From NCBI GenBank assembly GCA_934700385.1, contig CAKUXO010000021.1:1-27261 (forward strand): a stretch of DNA of 27,261 bases, in the 5' to 3' direction. The DNA is from an uncultured Candidatus Melainabacteria bacterium. Its GTDB lineage: Bacteria > Cyanobacteriota > Vampirovibrionia > Gastranaerophilales > Gastranaerophilaceae. Under the pieces are notes generated by a model. The model was not told where the DNA came from. It did no database searches and saw only the letters and a program-made list of their open reading frames with translations. The translations under genes and the position numbers were made by a program. Shown piece by piece: positions 7,524-15,988 of this stretch (its first letter is position 1; each line of letters opens with the position of its first letter).

Positions 7524-9662
7524 ATGAATATCTCATTAATTAATTATAACTTGATTAAAAATTTTCAAGTTAAAAAATCAACTCCCATAAAACAAAATAA
7601 TATTTCAAACCCTATTAATATTTCTTTTAGGGGTGGTCAAGATACTTTTGTTAAATCAAAAGATTTAATCAAAAAGCAACAGTTGATGAGGATATATGAC
7701 AAACTTCAAAATCAAACAGTTGAATTGAATTTAGCTGATTTGAATGAAGTTTTTGAAATTGGACAATTTAAAAACCCATATTTTCTTGATGAAAAACTTT
7801 TTTACACCCAACAAATTCCTGCAAGAATGGATATGCCGCCTAAAACAGAATTTAAAAATGAATTTGGGCGAGCTTTTATGTTGGCTGAATTAATGAAAAA
7901 TAATTATGTTGATGAAGATATTATTAATCAGCTTGCAACAATTGGCACAAATAAAAAATTTAAAACAAGTTTTAGCGATAATTTTTCAAAAATTTTTCAT
8001 TTAAAACAAGGTCGTTACCACGATTGCGATTATATGCAGGCAATTTTTGATTATCTTGATTGTCCTTATGAAAAATCGAGTTTGCTTTTAAAGATAATGG
8101 ACCAAGTTTCAGAGGGCTATTTATCAACCCAAGATATTAAAGACATTATGCCTAATTTAATGGAAATGTCTTCAGATGATATTAATGGAAAAATTTATCT
8201 TCCAAAGTTAATTGATACTTTTCAAACCGAAGCCAAAGAAGTTTTTGGAGATGATACAAGCTATGCAAAACAAATTTTAAAAGAAGCTCAAGCCCTTAAA
8301 GATGAAGGCTCAATTGATAACACAGCTATGGCAAATATGATTGCTATAGATATTGCAAAATTAAGAGGTATTAATTCAATTTTTAAATTTGATTCAATTT
8401 TTAAAGATAGATTTATTCAAAAGAAAATTGATTATAGAACAATCAGAGCTTTGGGAAATTTTAACGAAGAACGTTTGAAATCTTTTGCTAATATCTTAAA
8501 AAATGATAAACTTGTTGATAAATTAGAACCTTATCAACTCCATGCTTTTATTGCTTTAAATGATGAAGAAAAAAATACTGCTGTTAAATTATTAGAAAAT
8601 GATAAAGTTAATGTTAAAGATGTTATTTCTATTGCATTAGATGAAGCAGAGCAGAAAAAATATAATAACTATCTTAAACAAGGTATAAATCCGCAAAATG
8701 CTTCAATTATGGCAAATGTTGATGATATTAAAGATATAAATCCTAAAAATCTTTCACAATTATTGGATTTAATTAATGTTTCAGACTTTCCTGAAATAAG
8801 AACATCTGAAGGCTTGAATAAATTTTTAAGAATGTATAGAAATGAAACTATTTTAGGTTTAAATGATTATATTAAATCTTTTAATTTAGATGAACTTGGG
8901 GAAGTTATTCCTTTAGTAAAATCTTTCCGTCCAGAAGATAAATTAAAATTTTATGATAATTATTATAGAAGTGGCAAAATTACTTCTTTTAATCCTGAAA
9001 GATTAAGGGTTTCATTTGATTTAACTGACTATCTTGAAACTAATCCAATTAGCGCAAGCAGTTTAAATGATTTATTAATAAAATACCCTGCAACATCTCG
9101 TGAAGTTGGCTCAATTCCTGATACTTGGTTAAATAAAACTTTATCTGATAAAGATAAAACAACAAAAGAAATTTATCATGCTATTGAGAAATTTCAAAAA
9201 GAAAAAGATGTAAATACCTTTCAAGCTGATTTAAGTGAAATATTAAATAAACAAGTTGAGGTTACAAAAATTAACAGTGGCAATTTTGGAATTTGTTATA
9301 AAATAGATATGGAAGATGCCATCCCATCTTGTCTTAAAATATTTAAAGAAGAAGTTTTAGAGCAAGATGACGACTATAAATACATCCATGGTCAACATAT
9401 TGAAGTTCAAACAGGGATGTTTGCTAATAAACATTCAAATAATTTTGTAAAAATGTTCTTTGGGAAAGTTTCTCCCTTTATGACAGATGATGGTTTTATG
9501 GTAACTCAATATTTAGATGATGATATAGAACCACTAGAAGATATACACATTAATCGAGAATATGATTTTCATTGTCATGATGTTTATAATCAAAGGAATG
9601 TAATTAATGGAAAAATAATTGATTTTGGCGATATTTCAATTAGAAAAGCAATTCTTGAATGA
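7524..9662 (+). CDS. Repeat protein with C-terminal truncated kinase-like domain
   Basis: 712 residues, starting 5 bp after the previous stop with AAAGG upstream. The N-terminus (MNISLINYN, then NISFRGG at 32-38) has the shared polar leader ending at Phe-Arg-Gly; there is no Sec signal. Two copies of the 27-residue repeat of the upstream protein are clear at 345-371 and 372-398, with a degenerate one before. Residues about 580-712 look like a protein kinase N-lobe and core: glycine loop NSGNFGICYK (584-593), Lys605 in CLKIFK, Glu627 as candidate helix-C partner, hinge MVTQYLDDD (659-667), catalytic-loop-like HDVYNQRN (685-692) and DFG at 700-702. The chain ends 10 residues after DFG, so activation segment and C-lobe helices are absent. 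It could be a minimal effector-type kinase, a pseudokinase, or a truncated gene. Confidence 0.7.
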   Translation: MNISLINYNLIKNFQVKKSTPIKQNNISNPINISFRGGQDTFVKSKDLIKKQQLMRIYDKLQNQTVELNLADLNEVFEIGQFKNPYFLDEKLFYTQQIPARMDMPPKTEFKNEFGRAFMLAELMKNNYVDEDIINQLATIGTNKKFKTSFSDNFSKIFHLKQGRYHDCDYMQAIFDYLDCPYEKSSLLLKIMDQVSEGYLSTQDIKDIMPNLMEMSSDDINGKIYLPKLIDTFQTEAKEVFGDDTSYAKQILKEAQALKDEGSIDNTAMANMIAIDIAKLRGINSIFKFDSIFKDRFIQKKIDYRTIRALGNFNEERLKSFANILKNDKLVDKLEPYQLHAFIALNDEEKNTAVKLLENDKVNVKDVISIALDEAEQKKYNNYLKQGINPQNASIMANVDDIKDINPKNLSQLLDLINVSDFPEIRTSEGLNKFLRMYRNETILGLNDYIKSFNLDELGEVIPLVKSFRPEDKLKFYDNYYRSGKITSFNPERLRVSFDLTDYLETNPISASSLNDLLIKYPATSREVGSIPDTWLNKTLSDKDKTTKEIYHAIEKFQKEKDVNTFQADLSEILNKQVEVTKINSGNFGICYKIDMEDAIPSCLKIFKEEVLEQDDDYKYIHGQHIEVQTGMFANKHSNNFVKMFFGKVSPFMTDDGFMVTQYLDDDIEPLEDIHINREYDFHCHDVYNQRNVINGKIIDFGDISIRKAILE

Positions 9663-9677
9663 TTGAAAGGATAAAAC

Positions 9678-10511
9678 ATGAGAATATCTAAAATTAATAA
9701 TAATTTTAAAAAAATTAAATATAATAATCAAACTAACCCAATTAACTTTGGTTTAAAATTTAATGCTAAAGGTAAAGATACTTTTGAATTATCTAAACCT
9801 AAAAGAAAAAATAAGCCTAAGAAAAAAACACTTTACATTGAAAATGGAACAACTTTAGATAAAAATCTTTTTAGTTTAAATAAAAAAGGTAAATTATTTT
9901 ATGAAATAAATGGTAAAAAAATTCCTTATTCGGGTACTGTTGAAAATTATATCGGTGGCGAAATAAATACATCATCATTTTATTTTCAAGGTTTAAAATC
10001 AGCTGAAAAATTTTATGAAAACGGTATTGCTTATAAAGAAGTTGAATATAATGTTGCAGACGATAAATTTGGCTCTATTCCAAGTTCAATTGTTTATTAT
10101 GACTATAATATCGATAAAAAGGGCTATCCTGCTTATGTTATTTCAAGAAACGATGGATATGATTGGCAAAATAGCCCTGAAGTTGAAGTTCAAGATAGGG
10201 TGAATAATAAATATATTCGTTTTATAACTCCAAATGAAGCAAAAGGTTTAAGCGGAAGTTTTGAAGTTTCTTATTTTGATAAAGATAAAAACACTTTTTT
10301 AAATCCTGATTATGTTTATACAAAAGATGAACCTGATAAATATGCTATTGAAAATAAAGAAAAATTATCTTATTTAAGAGATGAACTTTTAGCTTTTAAA
10401 AACCTTATTCAAGGAAACAAAGAATATAAAAATGCTTTTGGGCAATCTGAAAAATTAAATGAATATTTTGATATTGTATTAAATCAAATGAATTCAGTTC
10501 TTGAAGAATAG
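9678..10511 (+). CDS. Unknown protein, paralogue of the following gene
   Basis: 277 residues that I do not recognise. GAAAGGATAAAAC before the ATG is a good ribosome binding site, 15 bp after the kinase-like gene, so it is in the same operon. The N-terminus (MRISKINNN, then NPINFGLKFN at 25-34) carries the shared polar leader ending at Asn-Phe-Gly. A Lys-rich stretch follows at 40-50. The middle looks beta-rich with repeated Tyr/Phe-Glu-x-Gly turns (LFYEINGK, KFYENGIAYKEVEYN), faintly like MORN-type or toxin-immunity beta repeats. The C-terminus is helical (SEKLNEYFDIVLNQM). It aligns with the next protein over the leader, the middle and the C-terminal helix. No catalytic motif is visible. 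It may be a chaperone, an immunity protein or a further effector; the sequence does not decide. Confidence 0.7.
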   Translation: MRISKINNNFKKIKYNNQTNPINFGLKFNAKGKDTFELSKPKRKNKPKKKTLYIENGTTLDKNLFSLNKKGKLFYEINGKKIPYSGTVENYIGGEINTSSFYFQGLKSAEKFYENGIAYKEVEYNVADDKFGSIPSSIVYYDYNIDKKGYPAYVISRNDGYDWQNSPEVEVQDRVNNKYIRFITPNEAKGLSGSFEVSYFDKDKNTFLNPDYVYTKDEPDKYAIENKEKLSYLRDELLAFKNLIQGNKEYKNAFGQSEKLNEYFDIVLNQMNSVLEE

Positions 10512-10526
10512 GCATTTTATTTTTGA

Positions 10527-10550
10527 AGTGGTAAAATAATTTTTGCCACT
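10527..10550 (+). other. Hairpin between the two paralogous genes
   Basis: AGTGGTAAAA faces TTTTTGCCACT (one G-U pair as RNA), giving a stem of about 10 pairs in the 54-bp gap. No T-run follows; the ribosome binding site AGAAAGGAAAATT of the next gene begins right after it. It may be an mRNA stability or processing element instead of a terminator. Confidence 0.5.
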
Positions 10551-10565
10551 ATAGAAAGGAAAATT

Positions 10566-11486
10566 ATGAATATTCAAAGCATTAACAACATAAATTTTAA
10601 AATCAACAATTCAAATAATAACAAAATTCATAAAAACAATTCTCAAACTTCACCACTTAATTTTGGTCTTAAATTTAACTTTTTTAAACCAAAAACAAAA
10701 GATATCTTAGATTTATCGAGTGTAGCTGATGCTACAGATTTAATTAGCGAAGTTGATTTAGATGTTTCTAAAATTGAAGATGATACTAAAAATGGACCTG
10801 TTTATATAAATGCTTTTGGTGAAGAACTTCCAGCAGGTACATTTAGCGAAAACGCTAATAGGTTATTTTATCAAGAAAATGGTATTTATTATCCTTTTAA
10901 TCATATTGTTGATGATTATAAAAATAATAAACTTTTAAGCAGCACACTTTATTCTGATGGTTTCAAAGCTGTAACAGATGAATATTATAATAACGGTAGA
11001 ATTAAAAAAACTCTATATTATTCAAATCCTTGGACAGCGGGAGAGCGTGGTTCTGTTTGTAAAGTTACAAAATTCTCTAAAGGTGAAACCTGTTTAACCC
11101 TTCAAAGAAATCAAGGTAGTTTATGGAATGAATCGCCTGAAATTAGTCTTTGTAGAGAGCTTTCAAATAGAACAGATGTTATAGATACGCTAATGCCTTC
11201 TAAAGACGGTGAAGTTGGCTATTTTATATGTAATACACTTCATCCTTTTGTTGATGATGACTCTAAAACAATGTTGGTAATTAATTCAGATGGTACTTTT
11301 GAAGATGATTTTAAAAGTTCATCTCAGGCTGTTTATATGATGTCTGGTTTAGGATTTTTAAAAGAAACGCTTGAAAATGACGAATTTAGCCCATATTTTA
11401 ACACATCTGAAAAATTTAACACAGTATTAGATAATGCAATTGGATATTTAAAAGATAGAATTGAAAATTTTGGCGATGAAGAATAA
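10566..11486 (+). CDS. Unknown protein, paralogue of the preceding gene
   Basis: 306 residues, function not recognised. The start is supported by AGAAAGGA seven bases upstream and by the leader MNIQSINN, which ends at SPLNFGLKFN (39-48), almost identical to NPINFGLKFN in the upstream paralogue. Corresponding blocks continue: LFYQENGIYYPF with LFYEINGKKIPY, STLYSDGFKAV with SSFYFQGLKSA, and TSEKFNTVLDNA near the C-terminus with QSEKLNEYFDIV. An acidic insert (about 50-80) and a Cys-containing middle (VCKVTKFSKGETCL) are specific to this copy. No signal peptide or membrane segment. It is the last gene of the accessory cluster and converges on hcp. Confidence 0.7.
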   Translation: MNIQSINNINFKINNSNNNKIHKNNSQTSPLNFGLKFNFFKPKTKDILDLSSVADATDLISEVDLDVSKIEDDTKNGPVYINAFGEELPAGTFSENANRLFYQENGIYYPFNHIVDDYKNNKLLSSTLYSDGFKAVTDEYYNNGRIKKTLYYSNPWTAGERGSVCKVTKFSKGETCLTLQRNQGSLWNESPEISLCRELSNRTDVIDTLMPSKDGEVGYFICNTLHPFVDDDSKTMLVINSDGTFEDDFKSSSQAVYMMSGLGFLKETLENDEFSPYFNTSEKFNTVLDNAIGYLKDRIENFGDEE

Positions 11487-11498
11487 TCATCGCCAAAA
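11468..11498. repeat. 12-bp perfect inverted repeat spanning a stop codon, between convergent genes
   Basis: TTTTGGCGATGA (11468-11479) and TCATCGCCAAAA (11487-11498) pair perfectly around a 7-base loop containing the stop codon of the 306-residue protein gene. It sits between that gene and the end of hcp. It probably stops transcription from both sides, but the T-run lies on the 5' arm and the A-run on the 3' arm, the reverse of a classical terminator. Confidence 0.55.
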
Positions 11499-11502
11499 AT
11501 AA

Positions 11503-13041
11503 TTAGTTTAAAAGTTCTTTTAAGTCTTTTTCAGGTTCAGAAATTGGTTTAATATTATATTTTTCAACTAAAATATTAAGTATATTTTCTGATAAAAACG
11601 CAGGTAAACTTGGTCCTAGATGAATATTTTTAATTCCAAGGAATAATAAAGTTAATAAAATTGCAACGGCCTTTTGCTCATACCAAGATAAAACAAAATA
11701 AAGAGGTAAATCATTAACTTCACAATTGCATGCTTTAGCAAGCTCAAGCGCAACGTTAATTGCTGAGTATGCGTCGTTACATTGACCCATATCAATCAAC
11801 CTCGGAATTCCATCAATTTCACCTAAATCTAAGTCATTAAAGCGATATTTTCCACAAGCAAGGGTTAAAATTAAACTATCTTTAGGGGCATTTTTAACAA
11901 AATTTGTGTAATAATTTCTTCCTGTTTTTGCGCCGTCACAGCCCCCTACAAGGAAAATATGATTAATTTTTTTCTCTTTAATTAAATTTAAAATTTTATC
12001 TGCCACACTTAAAATATAATCATGACCAAAACCAACTCTAACTTTATCTCCGCCATTTATGCCTTTAATAATATGATTTTCTGAATATCCTTTTAATTCA
12101 AGCGCTTTATTAATCACAGGTGTAAAATCTTTATTTTCATCAATATGGATAATTTCAGGATATTCAACAACCGAAGTTGAAAAAACTCTATCTTTATAAC
12201 TTTCTTTTGGTGGCATTAAGCAATTTGTTGTAAAAAGAATGGGCGCAGGCACTTTATCAAATTCTTTTTGTTGATTTTGCCAAGCGGTTCCAAAGTTTCC
12301 TTTTAAATGCGGATATTTTTTAAGTTCTGGATATGCTTGACAAGGGAGCATTTCGCCATGGGTATAGATATTAATTCCTTTGTCTTTTGTTTGTTCTAAA
12401 AGAAGTTTTAAATCGTTTAAATCATGACCCGAGATAATAATGAATGGTCCTTTTTCTATTTCCATTGTAACCTCTGTGGGTTCAGGTTTTCCAAATGTTT
12501 TTGTGTTTGCACTATCTAAAAGTTTAATACATTTTAAATTAATTTCACCTGTTTTTAAAACAAGTTTCAATAGTTCATCTTGAGAATTTTCATTTTTAAG
12601 AGCACTTAAGGCCTCATAAAAATAGTTATCTATGTTGTTATCGCTAAAATTTAAAATTCTAGCGTGATATGAATAAGCAGCTATTCCCTTTAAACCAAAT
12701 AAAATCAATGATTTTAGGCTTTTTATATCAAGATTTTCGTCTTTCCAGATAACTTGAATATTGAAATCAATTTCTTCATTAATTTCTTTTTTAACTTCTT
12801 GCGTTAATTCTTCAATTGATTTTTCATCAAAATTAACGTTTGTAACCGTTGTAAATAGGGCTTTTTCAATTAACCTTGTATTTTTATCTGATTTTTTATT
12901 TAAACAAGCCAGTTTAACAATCGAACTCAAAAGTTCATCTTGTAAATTAGCAACTTCTGGCTTTTTACCGCAAACGCCTTGAATTGTGCAACCTGTGCCA
13001 TTCATAGTTTGTTCGCATTGAAAGCAAAACATTTTATTCAT
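11503..13041 (-). CDS. hcp: Hydroxylamine reductase / hybrid-cluster protein Hcp
   Basis: Hybrid-cluster protein, a cytoplasmic iron-sulfur enzyme annotated as hydroxylamine reductase and linked to nitric oxide and nitrosative stress. I start it at 13041 (MNKMFCFQC), with AAAAGGAAAATCA upstream. The frame stays open for 38 more codons, but those residues are Phe/Ile/Asn-rich, read into the pckA terminator and lack family similarity. C6, C9, C18 and C24 form the CX2CX8CX5C motif of the strict-anaerobe type, binding a [4Fe-4S] cluster. Hybrid-cluster ligand regions are visible in THGEMLPCQAYPEL, TTNCLMPP, LACGKYRFND and IDMGQCNDAYSA. At 512 residues it is slightly short of the usual 540-550. 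It lies 139 bp downstream of pckA behind a terminator, so it probably has its own promoter. Confidence 0.95.
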   Translation of the reverse strand: MNKMFCFQCEQTMNGTGCTIQGVCGKKPEVANLQDELLSSIVKLACLNKKSDKNTRLIEKALFTTVTNVNFDEKSIEELTQEVKKEINEEIDFNIQVIWKDENLDIKSLKSLILFGLKGIAAYSYHARILNFSDNNIDNYFYEALSALKNENSQDELLKLVLKTGEINLKCIKLLDSANTKTFGKPEPTEVTMEIEKGPFIIISGHDLNDLKLLLEQTKDKGINIYTHGEMLPCQAYPELKKYPHLKGNFGTAWQNQQKEFDKVPAPILFTTNCLMPPKESYKDRVFSTSVVEYPEIIHIDENKDFTPVINKALELKGYSENHIIKGINGGDKVRVGFGHDYILSVADKILNLIKEKKINHIFLVGGCDGAKTGRNYYTNFVKNAPKDSLILTLACGKYRFNDLDLGEIDGIPRLIDMGQCNDAYSAINVALELAKACNCEVNDLPLYFVLSWYEQKAVAILLTLLFLGIKNIHLGPSLPAFLSENILNILVEKYNIKPISEPEKDLKELLN

Positions 13042-13129
13042 TGATTTTCCTTTTTTAAACTCTTTATTGAAGTTTAAAATAGAGTTAAGAAAAAAATTAT
13101 TGCTTATATGGGTAATATAAAAATTTATA

Positions 13130-13162
13130 TAAAAATACGAGATGACAAAAATCATCTCGTAT
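13130..13162 (-). terminator. Rho-independent terminator of pckA
   Basis: An 11-bp perfect stem, ATACGAGATGA (13135-13145) against TCATCTCGTAT (13152-13162), with a 6-base loop. Read on the minus strand it is followed by a T-run. It lies about 20 bp after the pckA stop and separates pckA from hcp. Confidence 0.85.
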
Positions 13163-13180
13163 TAATTTTAAAAGCTAAAA

Positions 13181-14779
13181 TTAAACGTTAGCAGCTGCTT
13201 TAGGACCAGCGTTAACAATTTCAGAAGGCATATTTGGATATTTAGCTTGGAAATTGTCTGCAAACATTTGAGCTAATTTATTAGCTGCTTCATCGTAAGC
13301 TTTTTTATCAGACCACATTCCTCTTGCGTCTAACATTTCATCTGGAACATTAGGACAAGAAGTTGGGTAATCTACGTTGAAGATATCATGGTGTTTGAAT
13401 TCGATTGAATCAAATGAACCATTTAGAGCAGCAGTAACCATAGCTCTTGTGTAGCCTAATTTCATTCTCTTAGCACCAGAAGCTGCTGAGCCGCCTGCCC
13501 AACCAGTATTTACTAAGTAAACTTTTGTTCCGTATTTTTCTAGTTTATCACCTAGCATTTTAGCGTAAACAGAAGCGTCCATTGGCATAAATGGTTCACC
13601 AAATAGAGTTGAGAATGTTGGTTGTGGTTCTGTAACTCCTCTTTCTGTACCAGCTAATTTAGAAGTGAAACCAGTTACAAAGTGGTACATAGCAGCGTTT
13701 TTGTCTAATCTTGAGATTGGAGGTAATACGCCGAATGCGTCAGCTGTTAAGAAGATAACAACTTTTGGAATACCACCTTTTGAAGGGATTTGAGCATTGT
13801 TGATGTAGTTAATTGGGTAACCTACACGAGTGTTTTCAGTTAATGAACCATCTTCAAAGTCAAATTCTCTTGTTTCTGGATTCATTACAACGTTTTCAAC
13901 TAAAGAACCAAATTTAATAGCGTTGTAGATATCTGGTTCGTTTTCAGCTGATAAGTGAATACATTTAGCATAGCAGCCACCTTCAAAGTTGAATACGCCG
14001 TCTGGTGACCAACCGTGTTCGTCATCACCGATTAATTTACGAGCAGGGTCTGCTGATAAAGTTGTTTTACCTGTACCAGATAAGCCGAAGAATACAGCTG
14101 TTTCATTAGTTTCAGGATCCATATTAGCAGAACAGTGCATTGGAAGAACATTTTTCTTAGTCATTACATAGTTCATAGTAGCGAATACAGATTTTTTGAT
14201 TTCGCCTGAATATTGTGAACCTGCAATAATAATCATGTGAGCTTCGTAGTCGATAGCGATACAAGCTTCTGAATTTGTTCCATCAACTTCTGGGTTGCAT
14301 TTGAAACCAGGAGCACAGATGATTGTGTAATCAGCTTCACCGTAGTTAGCTAATTCTTCTTCTGTTGGTCTGATTAATAGTTGGTGGATGAACATATTTT
14401 GAGATGCTAATTCGTTGATAACTCTGAATTTTTGAGTATAAGTTTTATCTGCACCTGCAAAACCATCAAAAATGAAAACTTCTTTACCGTTTAAGTAGTT
14501 AATCATTTTATCTTTAATTGCATTAAATTTTTCTCTTGAAATAGGTCTGTTAACTTTACCCCAAGCGATGTCATTGTGGATAGCTTCTGTATCAACAATG
14601 AATTTATCTTTAGGTGAACGACCAGTGTATTTTCCGGTAGTAACAACTAAAGCACCTGTGTTACATAAAGTTCCTTCACCACGTTTGATAGCTGCTTCAG
14701 TTAATTGAGCAGGTGTCCAGTTTCTGTGAACTGCTGATGGAGAAGTAATTCCTAGTTTTTCAATTCCGTACATTTCCAT
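13181..14779 (-). CDS. pckA: Phosphoenolpyruvate carboxykinase (ATP)
   Basis: Interconverts oxaloacetate plus ATP with phosphoenolpyruvate, CO2 and ADP; in fermenting anaerobes it often runs toward oxaloacetate. 532 residues, the normal length. The kinase-1a P-loop is GLSGTGKTT (232-240), followed by the metal-binding IGDDEHGW (250-257) in which Asp contacts Mn2+. Substrate-binding motifs include YTGRSPKDKF (51-60) and IHQLLIRPTEEE (131-142). A near-perfect AAGGAGGAAG (14787-14797) precedes the start, the strongest ribosome binding site in the window. The gene is visibly less AT-rich than its neighbours with different codon preference, as expected for very high expression. Its own terminator follows. 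Confidence 0.98.
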   Translation of the reverse strand: MEMYGIEKLGITSPSAVHRNWTPAQLTEAAIKRGEGTLCNTGALVVTTGKYTGRSPKDKFIVDTEAIHNDIAWGKVNRPISREKFNAIKDKMINYLNGKEVFIFDGFAGADKTYTQKFRVINELASQNMFIHQLLIRPTEEELANYGEADYTIICAPGFKCNPEVDGTNSEACIAIDYEAHMIIIAGSQYSGEIKKSVFATMNYVMTKKNVLPMHCSANMDPETNETAVFFGLSGTGKTTLSADPARKLIGDDEHGWSPDGVFNFEGGCYAKCIHLSAENEPDIYNAIKFGSLVENVVMNPETREFDFEDGSLTENTRVGYPINYINNAQIPSKGGIPKVVIFLTADAFGVLPPISRLDKNAAMYHFVTGFTSKLAGTERGVTEPQPTFSTLFGEPFMPMDASVYAKMLGDKLEKYGTKVYLVNTGWAGGSAASGAKRMKLGYTRAMVTAALNGSFDSIEFKHHDIFNVDYPTSCPNVPDEMLDARGMWSDKKAYDEAANKLAQMFADNFQAKYPNMPSEIVNAGPKAAANV

Positions 14780-14850
14780 AGTATAGCTTCCTCCTTTTTA
14801 AAGCATATTTATACAAAATAAATGTATTACAAACACTTATAAAAATCAAT

Positions 14851-15849
14851 TTAAAATTTTTTTATTTTTTGTAATTTTTTTTCCCATTCATAAGCACTTT
14901 TAATGCTATCTTTAAGATTTTTTTCGCCTTTCCAATTTAAAATTTCTTTTGCTTTTTTTGAATTTGCATATAAAATAGCTGGATCCCCCTCTCTTTTAGG
15001 TGCTATTTCAAGAGGAATTTCTTTTTTTAAAATTTCTCTGCAAACACTAAAAACTTTTTTAACGCTGTCACCTTCTTGAGTTCCAATGTTAAAATAATCC
15101 GTTTTATTTTCTTTGTTTAAATATAAAAGAGCGTATTTATGTGCTTTTGCTAAATCTTCAACATTAACATAATCTCTAATACATGTGCCATCAGGCGTGT
15201 TGTAATCATCTCCAAAAATTTTAAATGTCTTATCTTTTTCAAAAATAGATTTTAAAATATTAGGAATAAGATGTGTTTCTGTTTCGTGCCATTCGCCTAT
15301 TTTTGCTTCACTGTTTGCACCTGCAACATTAAAATATCTTAAACGGATTGATTTAAGATTATATGCTCTATCGTAATCATCCATTATTTTTTCAATCATT
15401 AATTTTGTTTGCCCATAAGGATTAATCGGGTTTTGAGGATGATTTTCATCTAATGGAACATATTTTGGTTCGCCATAAGTAGCGCAAGTTGATGAAAAAA
15501 CAATTTTTTTGACGTTATTTTTAATCATACAATCAAGAAGATTAAGAGTACCTAAAACATTGTTTCTATAATATTTAGCAGGATTTTTAACAGACTCTGA
15601 AACAATTGAACTTGCTGCAAAATGAATAACGGCATCTATTTTATATTTTTTAAAAAGTTCATCTAAATCTTTTTGATTTTTTAAATCGCCTTTGAAAAAT
15701 TCAAGATTGCCTTCTTTTTTAAGGATATCAATTGTTTCAAGGTGTCCTGTTTCAAGATTATCAAACACAACAACTTTATAGCCTGAATTTAGAAATTCAA
15801 GCGTTGTGTGACTTCCGATGTATCCTGCGCCACCTGTAATTAAAATCAT
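14851..15849 (-). CDS. galE: UDP-glucose 4-epimerase GalE
   Basis: Interconverts UDP-glucose and UDP-galactose with bound NAD+, supplying UDP-galactose for surface polysaccharide or the Leloir pathway; cytoplasmic extended short-chain dehydrogenase. The Rossmann glycine motif is GGAGYIGS (6-13), Asp30 in VFDNLETGH contacts the NAD ribose, and the catalytic set is S120-T121 (FSSTCATYG), Y145 and K149 (NPYGQTK). The segment DYNTPDGTCIRDYVNVEDLA is a classic GalE signature. 332 residues is a typical length. The gene has a strong promoter and a purine-rich AAGGGGGAG ribosome binding site. Neighbouring pckA has its own leader, so co-transcription with it is possible but not required. Confidence 0.95.
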   Translation of the reverse strand: MILITGGAGYIGSHTTLEFLNSGYKVVVFDNLETGHLETIDILKKEGNLEFFKGDLKNQKDLDELFKKYKIDAVIHFAASSIVSESVKNPAKYYRNNVLGTLNLLDCMIKNNVKKIVFSSTCATYGEPKYVPLDENHPQNPINPYGQTKLMIEKIMDDYDRAYNLKSIRLRYFNVAGANSEAKIGEWHETETHLIPNILKSIFEKDKTFKIFGDDYNTPDGTCIRDYVNVEDLAKAHKYALLYLNKENKTDYFNIGTQEGDSVKKVFSVCREILKKEIPLEIAPKREGDPAILYANSKKAKEILNWKGEKNLKDSIKSAYEWEKKLQKIKKF

Positions 15850-15870
15850 TTCTCCCCCTTATTTTAATTA

Positions 15871-15898
15871 ATTATATCATAAATTTTTTTTGTAACAA
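15871..15898 (-). promoter_or_regulatory. galE promoter with extended -10
   Basis: On the minus strand TTGTTA (15898-15893) is followed after 16 bp by TATAAT (15876-15871), preceded by TG one base upstream (TGATATAAT), a full extended -10. The predicted start lies about 15 bases before the galE ATG. Confidence 0.65.
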
Positions 15899-15988
15899 AA
15901 TGTTGAATTTATATATATAAAAAGAAAATAATTTTTTTCAGAAGTTTTTTTAAAACTGTCAATAAATTAATAATTTAAGGTTTAAAAA

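Noticed and set aside
13042..13155. 38-residue N-terminal extension of the hcp reading frame
   Set aside because: It has no similarity to Hcp, reads through the pckA terminator stem, and the internal Met at 13041 has a good ribosome binding site directly before the CX2C motif.
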